A DNA stretch of 64,000 bases from Climacium dendroides (Eukaryota > Streptophyta > Bryopsida > Hypnales > Climaciaceae). The position numbers and the translations under genes are program-made. Every line of letters starts with the position of its first letter. The first letter of the stretch is position 1. The stretch lies in assembly GCA_950106755.1 (NCBI GenBank), contig OX467087.1, forward strand, positions 8,684,047-8,748,046, in the 5' to 3' direction. Below the pieces are notes generated by a model that was given only the letters and a program-made list of their open reading frames with translations, did no database searches and was not told where the DNA came from. Positions 10,655 through 22,741 of the stretch are shown here, one piece after another.

Positions 10655-13344
10655 TCACCCATAAGCAGGGTACTGGGAAGTGGTTCCATAAGAGTAGGGT
10701 TTAGTGTCATACACCTGAGATTTGTTGTAAGCATTGCTACTATCATAACCTGCCTTATCATACCCTGGCTTTCTATTGTAAGAAGCTGGTGCTGGAGAGT
10801 AAGAAGCCTCTGCGTACGAGTCGTATACATTTGATCGAAGGGACTGCAAGGACTCGGTTGGATTCTGATCATACACCTTCTCATAACTGGTCTCATAAGA
10901 CCCCTCGTATTGGGGCAAAGGATCGACATACGCTGAAAGAGCACGTGAAGATAAAGGTTCGTTATAGTTGGAAGAAGCTCGGGCTGAAAGTGATGGTGGC
11001 AGTGAGCCCCCCGAATCCCCATACTGGTAGTGTGAGTAATTTGAAGCTGCAGGAATTTGATAACGCATCTGGGCTTCAATGCGCAGAAACTCTTCACGAT
11101 TTTTCGCTTGTTTGGCTCGTAGTTTTGTCATCTTATGCTGAAATTGCTCCTGGATCTCACGAAGCCTCTGAAAATAAATATTTAAGGTAGATCAAATGTT
11201 AAAACTTCATTACAAATTTAAAAAATAAGAAATGCGTCAGCCGTGCAACGAGTAAGAAAAACGCATCCTCAAAAACTTCGTATACTCTCTCATAACTGCT
11301 CGGCACTACATATCATAAAGAACCTGACGTAGTACACAACAGTCATTCCAGTGTCCGAAAGGACAGACATCTACGCAAAATGTACTAAAAAAACCAAAAA
11401 CGTAGTAGACACGGAACCTCCCGAGTTACAATTTTGGAATTCAGAGAAAAACTCTGAAAATATATCATAGTAAAACACATCTGCATAACATTCAATGCAA
11501 AAGCGCTTGGTGATGGATGTGAGAACTGCAGAGCCTCAAAAGAAGAGAACAAACCTCACGGTGGCGAGCATTTTCTTTGTCTTCCTCCTTGTTTTGATCC
11601 TTGGTAAGCTCAATAGTCTCCTCTAGGAACCGACGTTCAAGTTCATCCAGACTCTGTGCATCGTACTCCAAGGCCGTCTCCAGCTGGTGATCAGTCTGAC
11701 TAGGGTAGGAAGAAGCAATGTCTGGGTAGTATGCACTCCCGCCATTTAGTTTCCCAGGCTGAGCTGGTGGCAAACTCCCGACTCCTGAAGCAGTGCGGCC
11801 TTCACGAAAAGGAGGGGTAAAGCATGAGGGGGTATCCTCTGAATAGGTCGCGCTGAGTGGGCTAATCCGAACCCATAGACAGGAAGGAAGATGGTCACTT
11901 ACCGCACCACGCGATCTCCATAAACTTCTCACGGCATAAATACGTCCCCCTTGTACTCGATGAATCCGGTCCCAATGTAATAAAAATCGCAAGACTATCG
12001 ATCGAGCAGAAACTTACCTGAAAGGCTCCAGACGAGGGAGCTAGGTGGGGTAACTTTCAAGAAAGGATGAGAGATTTTCCTTCTTTTTCTTTTTGGGGAA
12101 CAAACAAACCATTATTGTTTATGTCAAATAAGGTCTTTCCTACACCCTGTCCTCAAAGTATCTGCTCTAAGAGAGTCTGTGTTACGATGGTGTACGTAGG
12201 GCTAAGGGCTTGACTTACCCTCTTTATACGAGCCATTCAAGGACTGCTGCGAAGAGCCCGATACGGCTTTCCATTGCCTACGAGCCTCCAGCTGGGACGC
12301 TATGTGCTCAATCGTGCGCTTCTCTTCATCCAAGGGTGGAGAGGTCAAGTCTCCTCTTCGACCAGGACCTCCAAGAGTATTGTTTTCATGTGGATGTCTT
12401 TGAGCTGAAATCAGCTGCATTTGCGAGGATATTATAGGATTGCCAGGCGCATTATTCCCACCTTGATAAGTTCCTGCTCCTCCTCTTTCCCGATCTCTTC
12501 CCTGAGACTTCCGAGTGCCAGCCTGTTGCTTCCACTCATCCTCTACTTGATCTACCAGTTTATTGACGCATGTCATTGCCTTATTCACTGTCACTCTGTC
12601 AGGACCCGTAATCTTAACAAAAAAAGCCCCGTTTCCGACGGTTAAATTGTCTTCAAGTTTTAGCCGACAACCGGTCTCTTTCTCAATCCCCTGTACAATA
12701 GCACCTCCGGTGCCTATGAGCCGAGGTTTCAGTCGCTTATCACGAAGTGGAATACGTTCTACTACTTCCCCGCTTTTACGATTGCCGCCAAGTGTCGTGG
12801 GACAGCCCTGCATATAATTACAATAATGTTCTTACCACAGCTATCGCAATTTGATTGGAACCCCGCAACTCCACCTCGCTGTCTATGTACTGGAGAACAC
12901 ATAGTCTCCAGTGCAGAAAATTTGTACAGGCCAGAGAAGCGGGTATGAACTAGGAAACCTCACATCAAAATATCGGATCTCCTTGAAACAGGGTATTTTT
13001 TCTTTAATATCGCTTACCTGTGCAAAGTGGCCAACCTCACCACAAAGACGGCAAGTGAGTTCTTCTTCCTTCCTACGTTTCCAGTTCCTTTCTACCGCCT
13101 TGGCCTTCGCCTCCCAGACTTTCGCCTCACGACTGGTAAAGTCGGTAGGAACGGCGTTGGGATCTCGTGGCTCATCATCCTCTTCAGAATCACTTGGATT
13201 GGGAGCACGTTTGACAGCGACTTTCGTTGGGGCTGGCTCAGGTCCTCGTTTGGAAGCACCTGTAGCTCGCGGGGGGCCAGTATACTCCGTTCCATACACC
13301 TCTTTGAACCACTCCTCATCTCTATCTTCATCCAGTTCTGACAT
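10655..13344 (-). CDS. CCHC zinc-knuckle and KH-domain RNA-binding protein
   Basis: This is probably a nuclear RNA-binding protein; KH and CCHC modules both bind single-stranded RNA. Minus-strand exons in order: 13344-13018, 12807-12219, an optional 36-base exon 12053-12018, 11799-11555 and 11167-10655. This gives 557 residues, or 569 with the optional exon. The first exon (109 residues) starts MSELDEDRDEEW, has an acidic stretch, and holds most of the zinc knuckle. The fourth ligand comes from the next exon (C98-x2-C101-x4-H106-x4-C111), so the exon join is well supported. A KH domain follows at about residues 125-195 with its GxxG loop as GTGG (141-144). Next come an Arg/Gly-rich linker, a charged, probably helical segment (about 275-420, LDELERRFLEETIEL and HKMTKLRAKQAKNREEF), and a Tyr/Ser-rich low-complexity tail ending TSQYPAYG. 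It is not SF1: the order of domains is reversed. I recognise the domains but not a named gene. Confidence 0.82.
12018..12053 (-). other. Optional 36-base mini-exon of the KH gene
   Basis: The block ends in a perfect donor (CAG|GTAAGT) and begins after a pyrimidine-rich stretch ending AAG. Because it is 36 bases long and sits in a phase-1 gap, it can be kept or skipped without changing frame. It would add 12 residues starting VTPPSSLVW. Skipping joins 12219 to 11799 directly and is equally in phase. Confidence 0.45.
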
Positions 13345-14750
13345 TCCGGCGCTCCGGACAAGTGAGAATCTCCAGAAGCACCAGCAATCTGATTACTAAC
13401 TTTGCATATAATTCCTTGGGCAGAACATTCTGCAACCAGATCAATCAAAGGGGTCATTTCAAAGGATTGGAGTTAGTGAGAGTCGAAAACCATTCCATAA
13501 CATCTGAATATCATGAACCAAGCCAAGTTCCTTACACCCGAGCAATTAACCCCGAAAAGACCAAGAATTCAAGGCTTTAAAATGACCACTTTGATTGATC
13601 ATATCGTGAAAATGTAGTTCAGACAGAGCTAATTTTCATATCACCAGAATCAGTGAAGAACATTGCATATGTAGGCAAAATAATAATAATAATAAATTAA
13701 ATTAAATTAAACAAAGAATGTTCCTGTTTTACCCACTCAAAACTGCTAAACAATCATGAAGCCCAAATTCGGTCCCTAAGTCCTTCACGGGTGACAATTC
13801 GGAGAGTAAACCACACTAATTTATCCATTTACGAACCAGTATATTCATCAAAACGTTTAAAGTACACGACCATTGACAAAAGTAACGGTCGCCTCTTCCC
13901 TGCCCCCGCATTGCCAGAAGGTTGCAAAGAAGGTTGCAAAGGTTGAAAGGCAATTCACGAAGACAATGCGCACTAAGCAACCCTCAGAGCAGAAACCGCT
14001 CGTCAAAAGGCATCACCAGACAACACGCCATGGCCAATATATTCCAGCCAAGAGTTTCCATGGACCCTAAAATATTGTTCACACACCACAACCGCTCACC
14101 CAAATATTATCCGACCAATCGAACAAAAAATACCTTCGCAAAGACAAACCGCACCCTCTAGCCAATCATACAACCACAAATTACATCATAAATTATCCTC
14201 CAACATCACAAACCAAAACACCTTGCTCCAGAAACCGCAATGCCAAGCACTGACAATTGCCCAAACAATCGACACAACCGCATCGAATGGAAAACCAAAT
14301 CCACTCAACCTCCCTAACGAACGCACACTCCTCAACTAAACAAAAATTCTCCGGTGAGCCCTTCCGCGGGACACAAACCCTAGTTTAGAACGTCTCGGGA
14401 ATCACCCCGGGAAACTAAACAACCACCAAAAGAAAAAAAGAAAAGTATCAAAATTGATTCCAAAAATTCTGGAAAAGAGACAGAGGAAGCGTGTGTGGAT
14501 TGTTACCAAGAAAAGGAAAAGGAGCGGGCAGCGCGATGTCCGCAGCAACGGCAATGGCGATGGCGAGACAGGCGATGCGTTTCAAGGACGAGGGTGACGG
14601 AGCTCCCCTGTACCATGAAAGAGAAATGAGAGGCAGAGTGGTTACAGCTGCCCGGAGAAAGACTGCCCGCGGGCAGATGAGGAATAAATACTGTAGCGAG
14701 AGGGTGCAACCGTGGGAGTGAATGTAAATATTAAAAGCCTTCAAATAGAT
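13345..14750 (-). promoter_or_regulatory. 5' leader and promoter region of the KH gene
   Basis: This gene-free stretch lies upstream of the KH-gene start. It contains a GC-richer island at about 14340-14720 that includes a near-palindromic stretch around 14390-14415. Such an island in otherwise AT-rich DNA is what a plant promoter with a transcribed leader commonly looks like. No TATA box position is convincing. Open frames inside it on either strand match nothing I know. Confidence 0.35.
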
Positions 14751-14963
14751 TTAAAAAATAGTTAAAAATGAATGAACAAGACCAAAAAGATGTTAAAATA
14801 AAATATAAGGAATGCATATATGTAATCCCTGTACGTTTTTGGCTATATTTTCACTAGAATAAGAAACACTCCAAAATTGTCATTTCTAGTACACGTATCA
14901 AATTTCAGAAAAAAAAAAAAAAAAAATTGAACATATGTAACTGTAGGACCTTGTAGCACTCTA

Positions 14964-16020
14964 GTTTGAGGATATGTGAAAAAAAATTCAGAAATTTCAA
15001 CCGTGTAGATTGCAAGATATTAGCTATTGGAAGTGGCAAAAATCCATTTTTGGACTATGTGAAAAAATAGGCAACTCACTTTACAAGGTCACATTTGTAT
15101 AAAAAATTGTCCAAAACGGTGGTTATTCTATGGATTCATTCTTCAAGGCAAGTTGGCTACATGCTTGAAAAACTTCAAATAATTTAGAATTGTACAACAT
15201 ATAGGGAAAAAATAGTAAGTGGAAAGAAGTAGGGAAAGCTTCAAAATACTAAATTGTCAAGAATTTAGTTATGGAATTGAAGAATGCCAATCCCAATGGT
15301 CGTAATAAACAATCTATATCTAATAATTTATTTTTTTCAAAAATATTGAAAATTGAATGAAATAAAGAACTTCAAAGTTTATCTTACAATAAAGATTCTA
15401 TAACTACTTGCAAACTATCTGTAAAGTAAAACTCTTCACATCTTTCATCTCATTAATCAAAATGAAATATTTCAAAGCTTTCCGTGTATATACTAATCTA
15501 GAGAACCAATTTCATTTTTATTTATTAAAAAATGATTTTAAAAGAAGTTGTTTTAGCTACCCATTGAGCAATGAAAATACAATAACTTTTTAACCATGTA
15601 GTCAGAAGTTACGAAAATTGTTGGACCTTAAAGTCACTCCTTGGGCACATGTTGTGTGAGAGAAAAAAAAGAAAAACTCCATTCATAGTGAGCTACCGAA
15701 AATTGTCATGTTGCCAAAAAAACGCAATTTAAGACTTTAGAGGCTAATGAATATTATTATCGCCTCAAACTATGAATGTTGGCACCCTACTTACTATGAT
15801 TGCACCGTATTTTTTACCACATTTATACTCATATTAGCATTGAATTTTTTGTTTTTGTGTCATTAGTTGCCAACATTTTCCCAAGGAACATCTTTAAGGC
15901 CCAACAATTTTCATAACTTTTGACTGCATGGTTAAAAAATTATTGTATGATATGTAATTTTCAACATTCAATGGGCACGAGAGCGGGCAGTCCAAGCAGC
16001 AAAAAAACTTCTTTAATAAT

Positions 16021-16076
<56 letters not shown>

Positions 16077-16628
16077 GGTTCTATAGATTTATTTATACAT
16101 TAAAACCTTTGAATCATTTCATTTTGATTCATGAGATGAAAGTTATGAGGAGTTTTAGTTGTGGGTAGTTTGTAGGTAGTTATGGAATCTATACTCTAAA
16201 ATAAACTTTGAAGTCCTTTATTTAACTCAATTTTCAATAATTTTGGAAAAAAATAAAATCATAGGATGTAGATTGTTTATTACAACATTAAACCATTGGG
16301 ATTGGCATTTTTCAATTCCATAATTAAATTGTTAACAATTTAGTATTTTGAATCATTCTCTACTTCTTTTTACTTTCTATTTTTTTCCTATATATTGTAC
16401 AATTCTAAGTGATTTGAAATTATTCAAGAATGTAGCCAACTTGCCTTGAAGAATGAATCCAAAGTGCAACCACTATTTTGGACATTTTTTCATAATGATC
16501 TAACCGTGTGAAGTACAACCTACCTAGGTTTTTGCAAAGCCAAAAAAAGGATTTTTGTTAATTCAAACACTAATATCTTGCAATCTACATGGTGAAAATT
16601 TTTGAAACTTTTTCCACATCTTCTCAAA
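14964..16628. repeat. Large imperfect inverted repeat (foldback element)
   Basis: The left arm, about 14964-15660, reads as the reverse complement of the right arm, about 15860-16628, along nearly its whole length. Recognisable paired blocks include GTAGATTGCAAGATATTA at 15005 against its complement near 16590, and the block with TTCAAGGCAAGTTGGCTACA at 15145 against its complement near 16450. Identity by eye is roughly 75-85 percent with small gaps. About 200 bases separate the arms. A (TA)n tract of about 50 bases interrupts the right arm at 16026-16073. No transposase frame is present. It may be a foldback or MITE-derived element, or an inverted duplication; its RNA could form a long hairpin. 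Confidence 0.85.
16026..16073. repeat. (TA)n microsatellite
   Basis: An uninterrupted TA dinucleotide run of about 48 bases lies inside the right arm of the hairpin element and has no counterpart in the left arm. It therefore expanded after the arms formed. Confidence 0.95.
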
Positions 16629-16641
16629 CCAAAGTAATAAA

Positions 16642-16780
16642 ACAAAGGATGGTATTTGAGATAGTTCTATTATCTTTTTAGTTTTTTTTTAATATTGTGA
16701 ATAACCATTTCCAAGTGCAACTTGGACTGAATTTTGTAAAATTTTCTATTTTCAATTTTTTTTTCTACATTGGTTACACT
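16642..16780. repeat. Dispersed repeat, copy 1
   Basis: This segment of about 135 bases, containing AACCATTTCCAAGTGCAACT, lies just outside the right end of the hairpin element. It recurs in the same orientation at about 25088-25217, close to identical with small indels. Nothing coding is visible. Confidence 0.8.
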
Positions 16781-16999
16781 AGCTTACTTGTCGTAGTGAG
16801 TGTCAATAGTGCATGTCTTGTCGTGTCATGTCCAAATCAGGCGCTTCATCACTAGTTCAAATAGAATGAATTAAAGTTTCATATGTAGACAAAAACATAA
16901 TCTTTCAAAAATTAAAAATTAAAAAATTCAGTTTATTGTGATTTTTTAGGTACTACCTAAAAAGAGCTTTTCAGACTAAAGGTGGCATAACTTGAAACG

Positions 17000-17165
17000 T
17001 TCATTTCACCGTCGGTTAACTCAGAATTCTGAGGAGTTGCTTTGCGTAATGAACTCGCTTTGCCTTTCACCGTCAACTCAGCACTGCAGAATGGACCTGC
17101 TTTCACCGGCAATTGACTCAGAATTCTGCAGAGCAAGTGCTCTGCGGAATTCTCTCCCACCATCG
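17000..17165. repeat. Short imperfect repeat cluster
   Basis: The word TTTCACCGTC or a close variant occurs at about 17004, 17064 and 17101, each followed by an ACTCAG-type word (ACTCAGAATTCTG in the first and third copies). A weaker fourth copy lies near 17153. Spacing is irregular (60, then 37 bases). The block is downstream of NAA20 and has no recognised function. Confidence 0.5.
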
Positions 17166-17754
17166 GTTACTGGTCAGCAGGGGGACCCTAAAAGAGACAT
17201 TCCCAAGCTTACAAGAAACAAGAAACTAGACGGGCCAAAATGAGGAGGCTCGAGACAGAAGAGCGTCGCAACATTGTGGTGGAGAAAAAGGGCGTGGTGT
17301 GCTCTACATTCTTGAAAAGTTGGAAAACTAAGTACAAAAATCTTGCACTCGCAGGACCAAATAACATAACGCAGTCATCCACGCTGAGAGTCAAAATTTA
17401 TGTCTCTTCACTCGGAGTCGGCAGTGTCGTTCCCATACCTTTAAAGGATTACAGGTCTAAAGTGGGGATCACGGGAAGAATTTTCCAATAAAGTAGCCCC
17501 CAAGCGTCCGTTGTAAAGCTAATGCAATTCTCTTACAAGTCCCTGAAAACGCAGGAACTATGTACCATCCTGATTAAGAGCAATAGAATCACCATACAGC
17601 CTATACTGCAGATCAAGTGAAAAACAAGATTACAGAGAAAAAGTAGAACTGATAGGTACTTGCAACCCTCACAAAAATCTGTTGCCTTAATGATGTATTC
17701 TCAATCTCCACGATAAGAAATCAGGCGATAAACTGGCTTATGAACCCCAGAGAC

Positions 17755-19342
17755 TCAGTCATACTCCAACTCTTCAGGCGTTACTGCTCGTTTTAAAGGT
17801 ATGATCGACTTCTTCTGTACATCTCGTGGCATGGCTTTTCGCATATCTGCAAAGAAAGAAGAAAGGACACAACATCATCCCTAGGACTTCAGTGTATCGT
17901 AAACAGATTGCCTCAGAGTAAACACAATGTACCGTAACAAAATGCATATTCATTGGCTCAGGACTGCACTTAGAGAATTGCTTTTCACCAAATGAAAACA
18001 TAAAAATAAATACTCCAAGACCCTTGGGTATTTTGATGTACATACCGAGTCCATCTTCCTCGCCTGAATAATATCTAAGAACCCTTCGGTAAACTGAATA
18101 GCCAAGCTGCACAGGACAAAAAAGCAGACACCATTTTAATAATCAAAGCTTGAAAAATTAGAAGAGTGCAATTTCTCACTATTCACAGAAACTAAGAGTC
18201 GCTCATATACTGCACAAACTCAGTTTCAACATACACTCTACCTCTTCAATAAACCTGTCCCTGGAAATCAGACGAGTTAAAATGTTGACATACTTTTTGA
18301 TACATCGTTATCGCAGGAAGGTTTGATGCTCGCACGAATAAGTCCACAAAGTAGCCGTTGTACCTGAATCCATGAGTAGATTCCCCACACAAGGATTTTA
18401 AGCCAACCATATCACAATATGGCAGATGCATGGGGAGGTAAGCCTCTGCCAAAACGCTGAACATACGGAACATGGTTTAAACAATCATGTCAACAAGAAG
18501 CAAAACTTACGTTTTCTCAGTGATGTCCTCTAAAATGATCATCAACTTCTTCGCAAGCTGCTGACGACGATATTCCGGGGCCACGGTAACGGCCGTGACA
18601 TGGCCGTGCCAATTCTCACCGTGCCCTTCCACCTTCCCCATGACTGCCAAACAAACATCCAAATGTTACCGATAATCCCGGCCGGTTAAATCAATTCCAG
18701 AGCACAGCATTGCTTTTGTCAATAACAATAAGATGAACGGTGTCTCTCAACCACGACTTAAAATTCTCCTCTTATTTCCTTCAACAAACTGTACTTCAAT
18801 ACATTATTCAACGACATCAGCTCACTCTGCTTGAACTAACCAGGTCATTTCCCACGGGCAATTGAAGTAGGGCACTAGCAAAGAGTGAATGTTGAGATGA
18901 GAAGCTCGAAGATTGAGAACTAAAAGTGAAATTGTTTACTTCTTCGATGGAACGACACCGAATTTTCAATGCTTCAAATAAGCAGAGAGATCCAAATTGG
19001 CAAAAATTCAGGAACAATCGAAATCAAGTTCGGGACGTACTGTATCCCATGATGGATCCATTTGCTGCCTCTGCAATATGGCAATAATCAGGCCACCTTG
19101 CCATATAAGTTTGGTAGAAAGCCATGCTAAACTGCACATCAATAACGACAGGTAAACTCAGCATCCACCAATATGAATCGACCATTCACAGAATCAAATT
19201 ACGGGTACCAAATCAACTTACGAATCAAATTATAAAAGCTCTGAGAAGTAGAAAGCTGGCTTACAGTTTCAGTGAGGTGGTCGATATTAACGTTCGCAAA
19301 CTTGAGGAGATCGTCACAGCAGAACCGCCGGATGGTCGTCAT
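17755..19342 (-). CDS. NAA20: NatB N-alpha-acetyltransferase catalytic subunit NAA20
   Basis: NAA20 transfers acetyl from acetyl-CoA to the N-terminal Met of nascent proteins starting Met-Asp, Met-Glu, Met-Asn or Met-Gln, working at the ribosome with the NAA25 subunit. Minus-strand exons in order: 19342-19265, 19131-19041, 18643-18511, 18363-18294, 18106-18046 and 17846-17755. They join in phase at GT-AG sites into 174 residues; the human protein has 178. Family landmarks are continuous: MTTIRRFCCDDLL at the start, then MARWPDY, MGYIMGKVEG, NWHGHVTAVTVAPEYRR, FVDLFVRASN, LGYSVYRRVLRYYSGEEDG and KKSIIPLKRAVTPEELEYD. The acetyl-CoA loop reads RRQQLA rather than the common RRxGxA; as I recall, Arabidopsis NAA20 also has RRQQLA, so this looks plant-typical, not a defect. 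All expected blocks are present and the gene looks intact. Confidence 0.95.
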
Positions 19343-20200
19343 GGTTGCTCTCCCGTCTCTCCCCAGCTCACGTTCCTGCTAGCAACGGCAATTCCAGAGG
19401 ACTGTGACCAAAAAGGAAACCTTGAATTGCAAAATCCGATCCTCAATCCTGAAAGTGAAGGCACATCCACGCCCGAGGGTTAGGTCACCCAAAATCGCCA
19501 CCCTAATATCATGGGTGCGTATTCATCAAGAGGATGCAGGCCACCTCAACATCTGCTCTAATTTCTTAGGTCATCCACCTGCAAAACCCTAATCCTTGAT
19601 ACCTATTTCATACTATATCCAAATGAAGCATTCTTCAGGGCGTCGGAATCCTCTTTTCTCTGCTAACACGAAAATAAAATTTTCACCAGCCTCACAATAG
19701 GAAATAAGCTCAGCGTTAGAAGTGGATATTCTGGATAACCCAGCCTTCAACTAAATCAAATTCCTTCCGCAAACCCCTGAGAATCCGTTTGCTAGGCGCA
19801 AAGCCTAATTTAAAACATCTTGATTAGCAATCACCCGTGACCAAAACTATTTCATAAGAACGAGTAACATCAGATGAATTCCAATTTCTAGGGCGAAGTG
19901 ACGGGAAGCGCTGATGGTGTCAGTTACCAGGACAAGGCCGGGAAGAAAATGGATCGCGCGGCGAGCTGACAGCAGCAACGGCTGTAGCGATGGGCAATGC
20001 AAACGTGAAAAGAAGGCGAGGAGTGGCGCGAGTGCCGCGAGCGCCGCGAGCGCCGGAGTGTTTTCCAATCACAAGTAATGGGCCGGTTTACAGCAGGGCC
20101 ACTCCAATGTACCCAAGTTGTTAGGTGAAACAGGCCAAGGAATTTTGCATGGTCTTTGTATAAATCCAAGAGAGACCACTTCCACACCATTTCTATTTTA
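19343..20200 (-). promoter_or_regulatory. 5' leader and promoter region of NAA20
   Basis: This is the upstream side of the minus-strand NAA20 gene. It has a GC-rich island at about 19900-20100, with a repeated GCGAG/GCCGCGAG pattern at 20030-20060, in a setting otherwise rich in A and T. Open frames here look like chance. The promoter role is inferred only from position and composition. Confidence 0.35.
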
Positions 20201-22468
20201 TTATTAGACCTGGCATAGTCAACTGTAAGATCAATTAAATAGTCTCAAAATTTATGGTTGTGAGGTTTTAGCCCATCATGGTCTCCTAAAAATCTGTTAG
20301 GCCTACCCTAAAGAGGTGGTCAAGAAAAAAGCTCTTCAAATCTAGCAAAACATCATCTACTTTGGTACACATGGCACCATCGTTCTCAACACTGGCTAAA
20401 ATCTATTCCATTGCTACTTAAAATTTTTAGTAGCTAAAAAAATGTACATTGGAGAAAATCTTTGAAAAAATTAGATTTTAGCCAAGACTTGCAACAAACA
20501 ATAGGATTTGATAGCCAATTTGCAACTTCTTCCACACTGGAATTAGCATCTATTTAGTCCGATTTGTGTTATAGTACTCCCAATAATCCTTTACAACTTG
20601 CAAAATTCTTTCTTTTCTATATTTTTTAAATACTATTCACTCTCAAAGTAGCCAAAGTTGATGCTTGTTTGTCTTGAAATTAGCATATTGTACTAAATTC
20701 CATAAAACGAGTTATGGGGTCACTACACGGCACTCATGATAAGTAATGTGCCCGCACCAATAAATGATACTAATTACAATTGAGTAGAGCTACTATCATT
20801 AAACATATATTGTTTTAATAGATCTCACTTAGCAATTATAAGAAGATTTCAATGCACTCTAGTATGCATATTTTAGACATTATATAAATAAATTATGAAT
20901 TTGCAAAGAATCGTCTCCATGTGTACTAAAAACTAACAATAGACTTTCAAATTTTGATTGTGTACATCCTTAGTAATCAACATGTAGGTTTTTGTGATGT
21001 TTTTTGGTCAAAATGAAGGTGTCTCATTTTGGGCAGAGTTAATTTGGGGTGTAAATACCTTTCAAGAGTAACAATTCATTGAAGTTGACAAGTCATGATG
21101 AAGGTAAATATGACCATTTCAAATTTATTTTAAAAAATATATTCTTTTCAAATTTGGTAGGGAATATGGATTTTAGGAAATATATTATACTTGTGATTTA
21201 AAGAGTCTGGAGTATTATAAAGTACCCACTCTATAAAATTTACAACTAAAATTTGGATAGAATGAAATGATCTTTAAAAAGAGTAGTAGCTATAGTTTGA
21301 AGGAAATTTTTGAATAATTAATTTTATATAACATGGATGTCTAGATAGTGTGCATCATTATGTCTATATATTAAAAATAGAAAGATTTATATTGTTGTTT
21401 CTTTGTATGAATGGTCATCTTCATAGATTAGTGTAACAAAATATCAATTTCATTAATTAAAATGTCAAAGTTCACATAATTTTGATATCTTTATTAGAGA
21501 ATATCTTCATTGTAGAAATAAAAAAAACTTATGTAAAGACTACTTTGTATATTCCCTAATATCTTAGGGGATTCCTATAATATTTTATGTAGCTACTTAA
21601 AACCTTCAAGGAGCTCTTCCAAAATATTGATATATGACTTCTTGAAGCCACTTAGAAACCTATAATTTTTTAGTGCTTCTTAAATACCACTAGTGGTCTT
21701 TGAAGAAACTTCAAGTAGTAGTAGTTGTAAATTGAAGGCAAGTTAAAGGGAACCTCAGTACTATCAATACAAGTTCAAGTTATTATTATACTTGTAGTTT
21801 CAATCTATAAAAATCTATATCATCTTTATACTTTTTCTTTCTTGTCGTTTCTTTTGCTCAAAGTCTTCTTCATAATACATTGCACTCAATTTTCTATTGT
21901 TAAAGAATCTTTAGTCTTTTAGAGGTGATTTGTGGTAATGTCTATCACCTTTAAGCAATATAGTAGCAATCGCACTCCACTTTCTAGTAGAAAAAAGTCT
22001 CTATAGTCTTCGGGGTAATATTCATCACATTTAAGTATTTTGTGGGAATGATCTAAGTCTCTAATATTCTAGTGTTTAAAAAATCTTTAGTTTTTAAAAA
22101 AGATTGGTAGTAGTACCTATCATTTTCTATAGTAGAATTTTTAATTATAAATCTAAATTTATTAGTTTTTATAATATCCTTGACACATTGGACATTAGGG
22201 CTTAGGGGAGGGGCTTTATAGTGCTAAATTGCACTAGAAAAATAATTTGGTTGAAAAATGGCCCAAAACTATGAAGTTTTTCACCAAAAAAGTTTGAATT
22301 AAAAAAAACTTGGATGAAATCTCCAAATTGTGAGTGAGAACAATAAAACTTTGCTTTCAACATGAAGAAAAAAATTACAACAAATCATCAAATTATTGTC
22401 ACAATTATTATAATCTACCTTGTAAAGATGGATAACTAAGGTATATGAATGAAGTCCTTTTGAATACA

Positions 22469-22741
22469 TATCATTAGAAGACATTTTAGGCCTCTATAGG
22501 GCTATTTCAATCCTGTTCCTTCATTGTTTCCCTCGCAGCGACAAAATGGCCAGTTGTCAAAGAAAAAAAATTTAATTAAAAATTAATTAATTTTAAGAAA
22601 ATATTTTTTTTTTCAAAAATGACGTGGCAGGGTCTCAATAACATCAGCATGCTGCGCTATCACTACGGCAGTGCACTGTGGGGAGTTCCCTTCCATGATA
22701 ACTCACGACCCTATAGAGGCCTAAAATGTCTTTTAATGATA
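22469..22741. mobile_element. MITE-like element with about 32-bp terminal inverted repeats
   Basis: The left end (22470-22501, with ACATTTTAGGCCTCTATAGG) is repeated as its reverse complement at 22709-22740 with only two or three mismatches. The element is about 273 bp, its interior includes a more GC-rich stretch near 22620-22700, and it has no coding capacity. These are the hallmarks of a miniature inverted-repeat transposable element. I could not define a clean target-site duplication. Confidence 0.7.

Noticed and set aside
14486..20060. Similarity between the GC islands upstream of the KH gene and NAA20 (GCAGCAACGG words)
   Set aside because: Only about 20 bases match and the rest does not align, so chance or simple GC bias is enough.
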